Made by a program: the position numbers and the translations under genes. Below are positions 24,982 to 33,446 of a DNA stretch of 64,000 nucleotides, piece after piece. Within the stretch, counting starts at the first letter, position 1. The number at the start of each line of letters is the position of its first letter. Origin of the DNA: Brasilonema sennae CENA114 (GTDB lineage Bacteria; Cyanobacteriota; Cyanobacteriia; Cyanobacteriales; Nostocaceae); contig NZ_CP030118.1 in the NCBI RefSeq assembly GCF_006968745.1, forward strand, positions 4,709,943 through 4,773,942, in the 5' to 3' direction. The notes beneath the pieces were generated by a model. That model had not been told where the DNA came from. It did no database searches and was given only the letters and a program-made list of their open reading frames with translations.

Positions 24982-25418
24982 ATATTTAATTACGGCTACC
25001 TGACTTGAAAATAAGGAGTGAGGGAGTGAGGGAGAAATGTTTTCATGTGTTCTGGTGTACGCAGTTCATGATGGCTACTTAGCATCTGGTCAAAGAATAA
25101 TTGCAAACAAGAAAGTACAAGTATAATCGATTGCTATTTCTCTACTAAGTCACTCTTAAGGATGTAGAAACATGAAAAATATCCTGTTTGGGCCAGAAAG
25201 AAATGTAAGAGATACAAAGTAAAAAATCAAAAATTTGACTTTGATTTTTTTTACTAGTTTGTCAAGAATCTGTGAGTCTAAAATAGCAATTTATCTCATA
25301 GCGTATATGATAGGTAAATTGTTTTGAGGATCCTGGTTCTTTGAAAATATTGTTTTTCTGCCAAGCCTGAGTAGAGAACATCAACGTTTAATTGTCAACC
25401 CACATCTTGGAAAATTGC
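24982..25418. other. Intergenic stretch
   Basis: Holds GGAGTGAGGGAGTGAGGGAG-type short repeats near 25015-25035 and an AT-rich part; no gene, RNA or clear promoter was recognised. Confidence 0.4.
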
Positions 25419-25808
25419 ATGAAAAAACTGTTTATAGCTTTGACTACCAAATCCACAGCTTTGCTTTCTCTCGCTTCATTGGTAATGACTAGTAAAGTTA
25501 CCACAGCCGGTCAACCAGTCAATCCACAACCTGTAAAACGTACAGACGCTGCTACTACACCAGTATCAGCAGAAGGTCAAAAAGCTTGTGTAAAACATCC
25601 AAAACTCGGTAAATATTTTTGCGCTAATGCTAAACAATTGTCTCATTTGAAGAAAGGCGCACCAGAGATTAACGCTACCGACGTGAATAACGAAAAGGCT
25701 CTGCTTGGAGTGACAGATGCAGAAAGCGATGCTGCTGTAGCTATGTTTGGCTGTGATTGTGTTGCATCGGTAAATTGTTTGCGTCGCCTGCGCAATAGCC
25801 TTCCTTAG
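25419..25808 (+). CDS. Secreted small Cys-containing hypothetical protein
   Basis: 129 residues from MKKLFIALTTKSTALLSLAS, a signal peptide with likely cleavage after VTTAG. The mature part has GQKACVKHPKLGKYFCANAK and a C-terminal GCDCVASVNCLRRLRNSLP; the Cys count suggests disulfides or metal binding. No family is recognised. The next gene, a Rieske-type protein with its own export signal, follows on the same strand after a terminator-like hairpin. Confidence 0.65.
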   Translation: MKKLFIALTTKSTALLSLASLVMTSKVTTAGQPVNPQPVKRTDAATTPVSAEGQKACVKHPKLGKYFCANAKQLSHLKKGAPEINATDVNNEKALLGVTDAESDAAVAMFGCDCVASVNCLRRLRNSLP

Positions 25809-25841
25809 AATTAATTTTCCTTTTTTTAAGATTTTGAAAAG

Positions 25842-25888
25842 CAAAAGAGTAAGAAAAAAGTTTTTTATTTTTCCTTACTCTTTAATAG
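25842..25888 (+). terminator. Terminator
   Basis: AGAGTAAGAAAAAAG pairs with CTTTTT-CCTTACTCTTTAA around an AT-rich loop, followed by a weak T-run. Confidence 0.6.
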
Positions 25889-25952
25889 CATGTTATAAAA
25901 TGTTACATGTTCCAAAAATGGTTTAGATGTTGTTCTGTAGAATTTATATACA

Positions 25953-26375
25953 ATGAAACGTCGTTATTTTTTTACTTTGATTGGTGTAAGTTCTTTAGTA
26001 AGTAGCCTACTTATGAAAGTTAGGGCTTCTGGGCCAAAAACTACAACAATATCATCAGCATCTGGAGATTGGCAAAAGGTGGGGACGGTAGCAGAGTTGG
26101 ATAAAGCTGGTCAGTTATTAAATGAAAAGTCACCAATTGGTTCAGTCTTAGTAGTTGGTACTTCTAAAAGTAAAAAATTGATAGCTGTAAATCCTACCTG
26201 CACTCATATGGGTTGTACAGTAGAATGGCTGAATAAGGAAGGAATATTTTTATGTCCTTGTCACGCTTCAGAATTTAAACTTGACGGTAAGGCACAAACT
26301 GGTCCAGCCACAAAACCACTCTCGACTTACGCAACGAAGATAGAAGGTAATTTCGTTATGGTGAAACGCATTTAG
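25953..26375 (+). CDS. Exported Rieske 2Fe-2S protein
   Basis: 140 residues. MKRRYFFTLIGVSSLVSSLL is a Tat-like export signal. CTHMGCTVEW and LCPCHASEFKLDGKAQTGPA are the two Rieske cluster loops (CxH and CxxH, with extra Cys for a stabilising disulfide). It is much shorter than PetC of cytochrome b6f and lacks its long N-terminal helix sequence, so it is probably an accessory electron carrier in the periplasm or thylakoid lumen; partner unknown. Confidence 0.85.
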   Translation: MKRRYFFTLIGVSSLVSSLLMKVRASGPKTTTISSASGDWQKVGTVAELDKAGQLLNEKSPIGSVLVVGTSKSKKLIAVNPTCTHMGCTVEWLNKEGIFLCPCHASEFKLDGKAQTGPATKPLSTYATKIEGNFVMVKRI

Positions 26376-26509
26376 TTTTAGATTTTTCAAGTGTAAAAGA
26401 GCACTTAATGATAAAGTAAAGTTTGGGGAACTGATACGGAACACGCTTGCGCGATCGCTCGTATTATTAAAAAGAAATGTGCAAGCCTATCCACCAACTC
26501 TAACCCTAA

Positions 26510-27358
26510 ATGCAGAAACCAAAATCAATTCCAATTCCGAAAGCAACTCGCTACCAAAATGCAGCGATAGATTACTATATGGGAGTCACAGGTTCTTCCT
26601 ATCTCCATTATGGGTATTGGGAAACATTACCTCACAGTGGTGAGGAATTAACTCTAACTTCTCTGCGTGCAGCTCAACAAGCTTATACAGACAAACTGTT
26701 CAGTTTTATCCCACAGGGAATAAGCACCGTGCTTGACGTAGGCTGTGGTATTGGTGGTAATGCGAAATACCTTTTGGAACGCGGTTTCAATGTTGAGGGA
26801 TTAGCACCCGACGCACTTCAACAAGAGAAGTTTCTTAAGAATACCAATGGTCAAGTACCTTTCTACTTAACGAGATTTGAAGATTTTCAACAAACCCACT
26901 CCTACGATCTGATCCTGTTCAGCGAAAGCAGCCAATATATTGCTGTTGACGATTTGGCTCAGGGTGCGGCTCGTTTATTGAGTAGTGGCGGCTACTTGCT
27001 GATTGCCGATATGATGCGCTCTGATCCTGAATACCAGGAAGGTATTTTTTCCAATTGTCATGTAACAAGTGATCTTCAGGAAGCTTTGGAACGGGCTGGG
27101 TTCACTTTAATCAAAGCTGAGGACATCTCAAACTCGGTTGCACCAACGATTGACTTATCTCTTGATTATTTTCGTAGTTTTGGGCTGACTACCATGAAAT
27201 ATATTAGTGATGTTGTGGCGATCGCCGTCCCACCATTACACGCATTAGGACGTTGGGCATTTAAGCGCTGGCTGGACAAACCAATTGTCGAGGGGTTAGC
27301 AGCACGCACAATTTTTGAACGCCATTTGTGTTATTCCATCCAACTCTGGCAGTTATAG
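26510..27358 (+). CDS. SAM-dependent methyltransferase
   Basis: 282 residues with motif I VLDVGCGIGGNAKYLLERGF and post-motifs YDLILFSESSQYI and LLSSGGYLLIADMM. The N-terminus (NAAIDYYMGVTGSSYLHYGYW) resembles small-molecule and quinone methyltransferases. Substrate unknown; not a close copy of the 22.7-kb enzyme. A single gene with no coupled neighbours. Confidence 0.8.
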   Translation: MQKPKSIPIPKATRYQNAAIDYYMGVTGSSYLHYGYWETLPHSGEELTLTSLRAAQQAYTDKLFSFIPQGISTVLDVGCGIGGNAKYLLERGFNVEGLAPDALQQEKFLKNTNGQVPFYLTRFEDFQQTHSYDLILFSESSQYIAVDDLAQGAARLLSSGGYLLIADMMRSDPEYQEGIFSNCHVTSDLQEALERAGFTLIKAEDISNSVAPTIDLSLDYFRSFGLTTMKYISDVVAIAVPPLHALGRWAFKRWLDKPIVEGLAARTIFERHLCYSIQLWQL

Positions 27359-27393
27359 CAATCCTAAATGATTTATGAAAAATCTTAAGTATT

Positions 27394-27462
27394 GTAGGGT
27401 GGGCAGTGCTTACCGTATTTTGCTGACCACATCCGGGTTTTGCTAAGCACTGCCCACCCTAC
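27394..27462. repeat. 69-bp inverted-repeat element
   Basis: GTAGGGTGGGCAGTGCTTA and its reverse complement TAAGCACTGCCCACCCTAC are separated by 31 bases: perfect 19-bp arms. It abuts the tnpB scrap and may have truncated it. Confidence 0.85.
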
Positions 27463-27684
27463 GTGTCGTTCACTCACCATGATCGCGATGGAAATGCAGC
27501 CATCAATATTAGAGCAGAGGGTATCAGAATGCTTGCACTGAGCGGTGTCGAAGTGCTAAAGGTGAGCCAGTGCGGTCTTGGGGTCTCCCCAAGTGGAGCA
27601 ACTGGCGAACCCGTAAGGGCGGATGGTTCAGCCGTCTGGTGCTGTAGGAGGGGAGGTAAGACCAAAACTTGGGCGAAAGTCTAA
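27463..27684 (+). pseudogene. TnpB (IS200/IS605 OrfB) C-terminal scrap
   Basis: HHDRDGNAAINIRAEGIRML is the third RuvC Asp motif and tail of TnpB. Nothing upstream remains. The tail is followed by a hairpin typical of an IS605 right end. Confidence 0.85.
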
Positions 27685-27704
27685 GTTGCGGCACTCCCCT
27701 GTGA

Positions 27705-27750
27705 GTACAGAAGCCCCACCCTCCGCCAAAGGCAGGGTGGGGTAGTTCAC
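27705..27750 (+). mobile_element. IS605-type right end
   Basis: GCCCCACCCT pairs with AGGGTGGGGT and is followed by AGTTCAC, the hairpin plus cleavage-type end seen in cyanobacterial IS200/IS605 elements. In live elements this 3' region also encodes the TnpB guide RNA. Confidence 0.7.
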
Positions 27751-28863
27751 CTAATTAAACGTCACTACACTGCGAATTGACTCACCCTTGTGCATTAATT
27801 CAAAAGCATCATTTATTTGCTCAATTGGCATCACATGGGTAATCAAATCATCAATATTTATCTTGCCCTGCATATACCAATCAACAATTTTTGGTACATC
27901 AGTGCGTCCTCTTGCACCACCGAAAGCTGAACCTTTCCACACACGCCCAGTCACTAGTTGAAAAGGACGGGTGCTAATTTCCTGCCCAGCACCAGCAACG
28001 CCGATAATTACGCTGACTCCCCAACCTTTGTGACAACATTCCAAGGCTTGGCGCATAATATTCACATTACCAATGCATTCAAAACTGTAATCTGCGCCGC
28101 CTTTAGTTAAGTCAACCAGGTAAGGAACTAAATCTCCTTCAACTTCCTTGGGGTTGACGAAGTGAGTCATGCCAAATTTTTCTGCCAGAGCTTTTTTGTT
28201 GGGATTGAGATCTACCCCCACAATCATATTTGCTCCTACCATCCGCGCCGCTTGGATGACATTCAAACCAATACCACCCAAACCGAAAACCACCACATTT
28301 GCTCCCGGTTCGACTTTTGCTGTATTGATGACTGCACCAACTCCTGTTGTCACGCCGCAGCCAATGTAACAAACTTTATCAAACGGCGCATCCTCCCGAA
28401 TTTTTGCTACGGCGATTTCCGGCAGTACCGTATAGTTGGAAAAGGTGGATGTCCCCATGTAGTGATGAAGCATCTGGTTATCAATGGAGAATCGACTGGT
28501 ACCATCAGGCATAACACCGCGCCCTTGAGTCGTGCGAATTGCCTGACAAAGATTGGTTTTCAGACTCAGACAATATTCACAACTACGGCATTCTGGGGTA
28601 TATAGAGGAATAACATGATCTCCTGGCTTGACGCTAGTAACCCCTTCGCCCACCTCTACAACAATACCTGCGCCTTCGTGTCCTAAAATTGCTGGGAATA
28701 AACCTTCAGGATCTTTACCAGAAAGAGTATAAGCATCGGTGTGGCAAACTCCGCTGGCTTTAATTTCAACCATCACTTCCCCAGCTGATGGTCCTTCTAA
28801 TTCAACTGTTTCAATACTTAAAGGCTTACCAGACTCGTAAGCTACTGCTGCTTTTACTTTCAA
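27751..28863 (-). CDS. frmA: S-(hydroxymethyl)glutathione dehydrogenase / class III alcohol dehydrogenase
   Basis: 370 residues. Catalytic zinc ligands in GVCHTDAYTL and GHEGAGIVVEVG, structural zinc Cys in PECRSCEYCLSLKTNLC, NAD-binding VFGLGGIGLNVIQAARM. It oxidises the glutathione adduct of formaldehyde and reduces S-nitrosoglutathione in the cytosol. Full length with a good start (MKVKAAVAYES). Its stop lies next to the IS605 remnant, whose hairpin could act as its terminator. Confidence 0.95.
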   Translation of the reverse strand: MKVKAAVAYESGKPLSIETVELEGPSAGEVMVEIKASGVCHTDAYTLSGKDPEGLFPAILGHEGAGIVVEVGEGVTSVKPGDHVIPLYTPECRSCEYCLSLKTNLCQAIRTTQGRGVMPDGTSRFSIDNQMLHHYMGTSTFSNYTVLPEIAVAKIREDAPFDKVCYIGCGVTTGVGAVINTAKVEPGANVVVFGLGGIGLNVIQAARMVGANMIVGVDLNPNKKALAEKFGMTHFVNPKEVEGDLVPYLVDLTKGGADYSFECIGNVNIMRQALECCHKGWGVSVIIGVAGAGQEISTRPFQLVTGRVWKGSAFGGARGRTDVPKIVDWYMQGKINIDDLITHVMPIEQINDAFELMHKGESIRSVVTFN

Positions 28864-29092
28864 GGTTAGTTCTCCTCATCAGGAATTCAAAAGATGCCCT
28901 ACAGGGACGCTACAGGTTAGTGTAACTGAGTTCTTTTGTTAAAGATGTCATGAAAATAAACCATCAATAACTAAAACATTTATATCTGAATAGTATTGCT
29001 GTACACGATAGTGCCATTGTGTAGTTACATTGGATATAAGCGCTAGCAGCTTTTTTGCTCACCATTAGATTACGTTTATTTTTTCATCGCCT

Positions 29093-30376
29093 ATGAACCC
29101 TGCCCTGACTCAATTCGGCGTCCAGATGTCCAACCTGACTGGCGTTAGAGCCATTATGAAGGACATTGTTGAAACTTTACGAGCTCATACAGGGCAGCAG
29201 TTGATAAATTTGAGTGCTGGTAATCCCTTGATTTTGCCTGAGGTTGAACAGTTATGGCGGGATTGCACAGCACAATTGCTGGCTAGCCCAGAATATGGTG
29301 AAGTCGTTTGTCGCTATGGACCAAGTCAGGGCTATGTACCACTGATTGAAGCAATTGTTGAGGATTTTAATCGGCGATATAAGTTGAATTTGACTGAACG
29401 CAACATCCTTATCAGCCCAGGAAGTCAAACTCTCTACTTTTACGCTGCGAATTCTTTTGGGGGATACACCACCAGCGGTGAACTTAAGCAAATCGTTCTG
29501 CCACTCAGCCCAGACTACACAGGATACGGTGGTGTTTGCCTAGTGCCAGAAGCTTTAATTGCTTATAAACCTGCATTGGATATCGACGCCGCCGCACATA
29601 AGTTTAAATATCGCCCCGACTTTAGCAAAGTATCGATTACAGAGAAAACTGGTTGCGTGATCTTCTCTCGTCCCTGCAACCCCACTGGTAATGTCCTTAG
29701 CGATGATGAAGTGAAAAAAATCGCCGCCCTTGCAGCGCCTTACGATGTACCAGTGTTCGTTGACTCGGCATATGCCCCCCCATTCCCAGCGATGAACTTT
29801 ACTGAAATGACACCAATCTTTGGCAATAACATCTTGCACTGCATGAGTTTATCAAAAGCTGGATTGCCAGGAGAACGCATTGGAATTGCGATTGGGGATG
29901 AACGGGTGATTCAAGTTCTAGAGGGTTTCCAAACAAATGCTTGTATCCACGCTTCACGCTACGGACAAGCGATCGCAGCGCGTGCTATTAACTCTGGTGC
30001 GCTGGCAGATATTTCTGTCCAGGTGATTCGCCCGTTTTATCAGAATAAGTTTACGGTTTTGGAAAACACGTTAAACGAAGCGATGCCCAATGATTTACCT
30101 TGGTTCCTCCATCGTGGTGAGGGGGCAATTTTTGCTTGGTTGTGGTTGCAGGATTTGCCAGTAACAGACTGGGAGTTATATCAAGAACTCAAGCAAGTAG
30201 GTGTTATAGTTGTTCCTGGTAGTACTTTCTTCCCTGGCTTAGAGGAAGAGTGGGAACACAAGCACCAGTGTGTCCGTATTAGCCTTACCGGAAGTGATGA
30301 CGAAATTGCCACGGGTATGCAGCGTTTGGCAAAAGTGGTACAACAGGTTTATCAACGTGCTGCAGTGAGTGCTTAG
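29093..30376 (+). CDS. avtA: Valine-pyruvate aminotransferase
   Basis: 427 residues, fold type I PLP enzyme. LINLSAGNPLILPEVEQLWR, the Asn in SRPCNPTGNVLSDDE, the Asp/Tyr in VFVDSAYAPPFP, the PLP Lys in MSLSKAGLPGERIG and the Arg in VRISLTGSDDE are visible. It matches AvtA, which makes valine from 2-oxoisovalerate with alanine. It ends 11 bp before rimM, so the two are likely co-transcribed. Confidence 0.9.
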   Translation: MNPALTQFGVQMSNLTGVRAIMKDIVETLRAHTGQQLINLSAGNPLILPEVEQLWRDCTAQLLASPEYGEVVCRYGPSQGYVPLIEAIVEDFNRRYKLNLTERNILISPGSQTLYFYAANSFGGYTTSGELKQIVLPLSPDYTGYGGVCLVPEALIAYKPALDIDAAAHKFKYRPDFSKVSITEKTGCVIFSRPCNPTGNVLSDDEVKKIAALAAPYDVPVFVDSAYAPPFPAMNFTEMTPIFGNNILHCMSLSKAGLPGERIGIAIGDERVIQVLEGFQTNACIHASRYGQAIAARAINSGALADISVQVIRPFYQNKFTVLENTLNEAMPNDLPWFLHRGEGAIFAWLWLQDLPVTDWELYQELKQVGVIVVPGSTFFPGLEEEWEHKHQCVRISLTGSDDEIATGMQRLAKVVQQVYQRAAVSA

Positions 30377-30387
30377 TTGAGTGTTGA

Positions 30388-31032
30388 ATGACAAACCGCA
30401 AGAACGTAGAGAAAAAGATAAGGAAGAAGGCAGATAAGGGAGATGCGAAAGCAACATCTTCCTCATCTTCCGCATTCCTCACTCCTGAAGGCTGGCTGGA
30501 AATTGGCACAATTGTGGCACCTCAAGGGTTGGATGGACAGATGCGGGTTTATCCTGATACGGATTTCCCGGAACGCTTTGAGGTGCCTGGAATACGTTGG
30601 TTGTTACGTCCTGATCAGACTGAACCAAAAACCGTAGAATTACTATCAGGACGTTATATACCAGGTAAAAATTTGTACGTAATTGAATTGGAGGGAGTGG
30701 AAGATCGCAACCAAGCAGAGGAGTTGCGCGGGTGTAAGTTGATGGTTCAACAGAGCGATCGCCCCCAACTACAAGAAGGTGAATATCACGTTATGGATTT
30801 GATTGGCTTGCCAGTTTTTATTCAGGAATCTGGTGAACTGCTTGGTGCAGTGGTGGATATTCTGCCTGCTGGTCATGATTTATTAGAAGTACAGTTGCAT
30901 CAAGAAAAACAAGGGGAGAAAAGTCAAAAGAATCTTTTGATTCCGTTTGTCAAACCTATAGTACCAGTGGTGGATTTGGAAGCTGGTCGAATTGAAATTA
31001 CGCCACCAGATGGGTTGTTGGAAATTAACTGA
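30388..31032 (+). CDS. rimM: Ribosome maturation factor RimM
   Basis: 214 residues. WLEIGTIVAPQGLDGQMRVY starts the RimM core, and the C-terminal PRC barrel follows (EYHVMDLIGLPVF, GHDLLEVQL, LLIPFVKPIVPVVDLE). It helps 16S processing and 30S assembly by binding S19. An N-terminal ~30-residue Lys/Ser-rich extension (MTNRKNVEKKIRKKADKGD) precedes the family's usual start and looks derived from low-complexity intergenic DNA; the true start could be internal but no better ATG precedes the core. A hairpin array follows directly. Confidence 0.95.
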   Translation: MTNRKNVEKKIRKKADKGDAKATSSSSSAFLTPEGWLEIGTIVAPQGLDGQMRVYPDTDFPERFEVPGIRWLLRPDQTEPKTVELLSGRYIPGKNLYVIELEGVEDRNQAEELRGCKLMVQQSDRPQLQEGEYHVMDLIGLPVFIQESGELLGAVVDILPAGHDLLEVQLHQEKQGEKSQKNLLIPFVKPIVPVVDLEAGRIEITPPDGLLEIN

Positions 31033-31043
31033 TAAAGAAGCAT

Positions 31044-31096
31044 AAACCCCCAGTAGTCTCGTGTAAGCCTTTTGTAACAGGTCTGGGGGTTTTTTA
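31044..31096 (+). terminator. rimM terminator, also the first hairpin of the array
   Basis: AAACCCCCAG pairs with CTGGGGGTTTTTT. The same CCCCCAG...CTGGGGG-plus-T architecture recurs in every unit downstream, and it is followed by the same TTGGAAACTGTAT text that links the units. Confidence 0.8.
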
Positions 31097-31126
31097 TTGG
31101 AAACTGTATGGTGATGTATTGACCAG

Positions 31127-32711
31127 CACAATTTTTTGTAACTTGAATTCCAACTTTAGAAAGGGTTTTATAAAATACCGCAGCCTTAGTATTGGAACAG
31201 ATATGTTGCTAATTCAGCATAAGCTCTCAGTGGCAGGTCTGGAAGCTTTTAATTGGAAACTGTGGATTATGTTGAGGCGCGATACGGACATGCGATCAGC
31301 GTAAGCGCAAAGCGCACGCTGCGCGAACGACTTATCGCCCGGTTTGTTTCGGATACCCCTCGCACCCTCTAACAGCTTTCTGAATACAAGCTCCTATCCC
31401 CTGTAATCCAATGTGATTGCGGGGGATTTATTTATTGTATACGTAAAAAATTCTACCTGTTTTGTGCACTGCCATCAGGGGGAGGGTATTCGTCAATACA
31501 GCTTTTTGTAACTTTAATTCCTGCTTTAGAAAGGGTCTTACAAATCCTTTCATCGTTAGTATTGAAACAAATGGGGTGTTTAATTGAAAGATTAATTCGG
31601 CACAAGCCCTCAGACCGTCACTGGGGGTTTTTTATTGGAAACTGTATAGTACTGTATTGAGCAACACAGCTTTTTGTAACTTTAATTCCTGCTTTAGAAA
31701 GTGTTTTACAAATCCTTTCATTGTTAGTGTTGGAACAAATGGGTATTAATAATTCGGCATAAGCCCTCAGACCGTCGCTGGGGGCTTTTTATTGGAAACT
31801 GTATAGTACTGTATTGAGCAACACAGCTTTTTGTAACTTGAATTCCTGCTTTAGAAAGGGTCTTAAAAATCCTTTCATCGTTAGTATTGAAACAAATGGA
31901 GTGTTTAATTGAAATGTTCATTCGGCATAAGCCCTCAGATCGTCACTGGGGGTTTTTTATTGGAAATTGTATAGTACTGTATTGAGCAGCACAGCTTTTT
32001 GTAACTTGAATTCTTACTTTATAACAAGTCTCACAAAATACGACTTTGCTAATATTGGAAAAGATGTTTCATTAGCTTAAGCCCTCAGACCATCACTGGG
32101 GGATTTTAATTGGAAATTGTATAATACTGTATTGACCAGCACAGCTTTTTGTAACTTGAATTCTTACTTTAGAAAGGGTTTTACAAAATACGACGACGAT
32201 AGTATTGGAACTAATGGTATTAACTAAGATGCAATTTGGCATAAGCCCCCAGTAGCAGGTCTGGGGGCTTTTAATTGGAAATTGTATAGTGCTGTATTAG
32301 TCAGCACAGCTTTTTGTAACTTGAATTCCAACTTTAGAAAGGGTTTTACAAATACGACGTTGCTAGTATTGGAACAAATGAGTTATGAATAGCGCTAATA
32401 TAAGCCTCTAGATCGTCGCTGGGGGCTTTTTATTGGAAACTATATAGTGCTGTATTAGCCAACACTGCTTTTTGTAATCTAAACTCCTGCTTTAGACAGG
32501 GTTTGACAAATACCACGTCGCTAGTATTGGAATAAAAGAGTTATGAATAGCGCTAATATAAGCCTCCAGATCGTCGCTGGGGGTTTTTTATTGGAAACTG
32601 TATAGTGCTGTATTAGCCAACACTGCTTTTTGTAATCTAAACTCCTGCAATAGACAAGAATACGACGTTGCTAGTATTGGAACAAATGAGTTATGCACAA
32701 CAGCGTTGGAA
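31127..32711 (+). repeat. Tandem array of ~9 units, candidate small-RNA genes
   Basis: Units begin near 31127, 31499, 31667, 31823, 31992, 32142, 32307, 32465 and 32623 (the last partial), period 150-170 bp. Each has CTTTTTGTAACTTGAATTC, then ACTTTAGAAAGGGTTTTACA, then TTAGTATTGGAACAAATG, a variable stretch and a hairpin AAGCCCTCAG...CTGGGGGCTTTTT, then TTGGAAACTGTATAGTACTG. Unit divergence is highest between TAGTATTG and the hairpin. No frame is open through the units. A ~205-bp insertion with dispersed-repeat text (31270-31498) separates units 1 and 2. Confidence 0.9.
31604..31636 (+). ncRNA. Candidate sRNA hairpin, unit 2
   Basis: AAGCCCTCAG/CTGGGGGTTTTTT terminator-like hairpin ending a putative ~60-75-nt transcript that would begin a few bases after TTAGTATTG. 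Equivalent hairpins lie at about 31218-31256, 31761-31790, 31929-31958, 32079-32108, 32243-32273, 32402-32432 and 32560-32591. Transcription is inferred only from architecture. Confidence 0.5.
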
Positions 32712-32750
32712 CGAACCCCTTTTTAAGGCGATCGCCGCAGGCGTTCTGAT

Positions 32751-32768
32751 CTTAACTGAACCGTATTG
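32751..32768. repeat. Solo copy of the IS4-type terminus
   Basis: CTTAACTGAACCGTATTG, identical to the end of the IS4 remnant at 2393-2410; no element adjoins it. Confidence 0.7.
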
Positions 32769-32879
32769 AGTCGTCGGGCTAAAAATTTATTAGCAAAAAT
32801 GCGGAAAGTCGGAACGTTCCTCTGTATAAAAATGTGTAAGCTATATAAAAATCAACCCGTGTCTGAGGGATTTACAGGT

Positions 32880-33335
32880 ATGACTGACCCCGTAACAACC
32901 TTAACAGCTTTTGCGATCGCTGAATTTGCCTTCAAAAAGTTTTTCGAGTCCAGTGTCGGTAAGCTGGGGGAAAAGTTCACCCAAACAGCGCTTACCAAGA
33001 TGGATGAACTGCACCAGAAGATTCGGGATAAGTTACGCGGGAACCCTAGAGCCGAAAAAGCCTTGCAGGAAGTAGAAAAAGGCTCAAAAGACCATTTGAA
33101 TAAACTGGCGGTTTATTTAGAAGATGAAATGAAGGATAACCCCGATTTTGCCGCACAGGTAAGCACTTTAGCTCAAGAAATCAAAGCCGGTAAAATTCAA
33201 GATAACAGCCACATGGTGATGAACATTGACGGGCAAAACAATACTGGTAACCAAAGCAAAAATGAAGTGACTAATGAAGGTGGCACAAATTACATAGGTA
33301 ACAATACCATCAACAATCATTACCAGCAACCTTGA
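32880..33335 (+). CDS. Small STAND-associated protein, possible effector or adaptor
   Basis: 151 residues from MTDPVTTLTAFAIAEFAFKK; the frame is open further upstream but this ATG begins the family's usual start. A helical region (residues ~5-95) is followed by an Asn/Gly-rich tail: SHMVMNIDGQNNTGNQSK, then NEGGTNYIGNNTINNHY. Proteins of this build occur next to NB-ARC/TPR genes in cyanobacteria. The Asn-rich tail recalls amyloid-type signalling motifs linking effectors to STAND receptors; that is inference. It ends with TGA in the same frame as the STAND gene downstream. Confidence 0.65.
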   Translation: MTDPVTTLTAFAIAEFAFKKFFESSVGKLGEKFTQTALTKMDELHQKIRDKLRGNPRAEKALQEVEKGSKDHLNKLAVYLEDEMKDNPDFAAQVSTLAQEIKAGKIQDNSHMVMNIDGQNNTGNQSKNEVTNEGGTNYIGNNTINNHYQQP

Positions 33336-33446
33336 CTAGAGTCGTCCGGAGGGGAACGGACAAAGATAAATCCTGTTAGTTCTATTATCAACGAATTACC
33401 CCCTGAAACCCAGAATTGGCACGGGCGGATAGAGGAACTTGCCCAA

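Noticed and set aside
31127..32711. CRISPR array
   Set aside because: Units are 150-170 bp and diverged throughout, repeats are not short and constant, and no cas gene is near.
31127..32711. Firm assignment of the array to NsiR1
   Set aside because: I cannot recall the NsiR1 sequence well enough to compare, and the neighbouring gene is not hetF.
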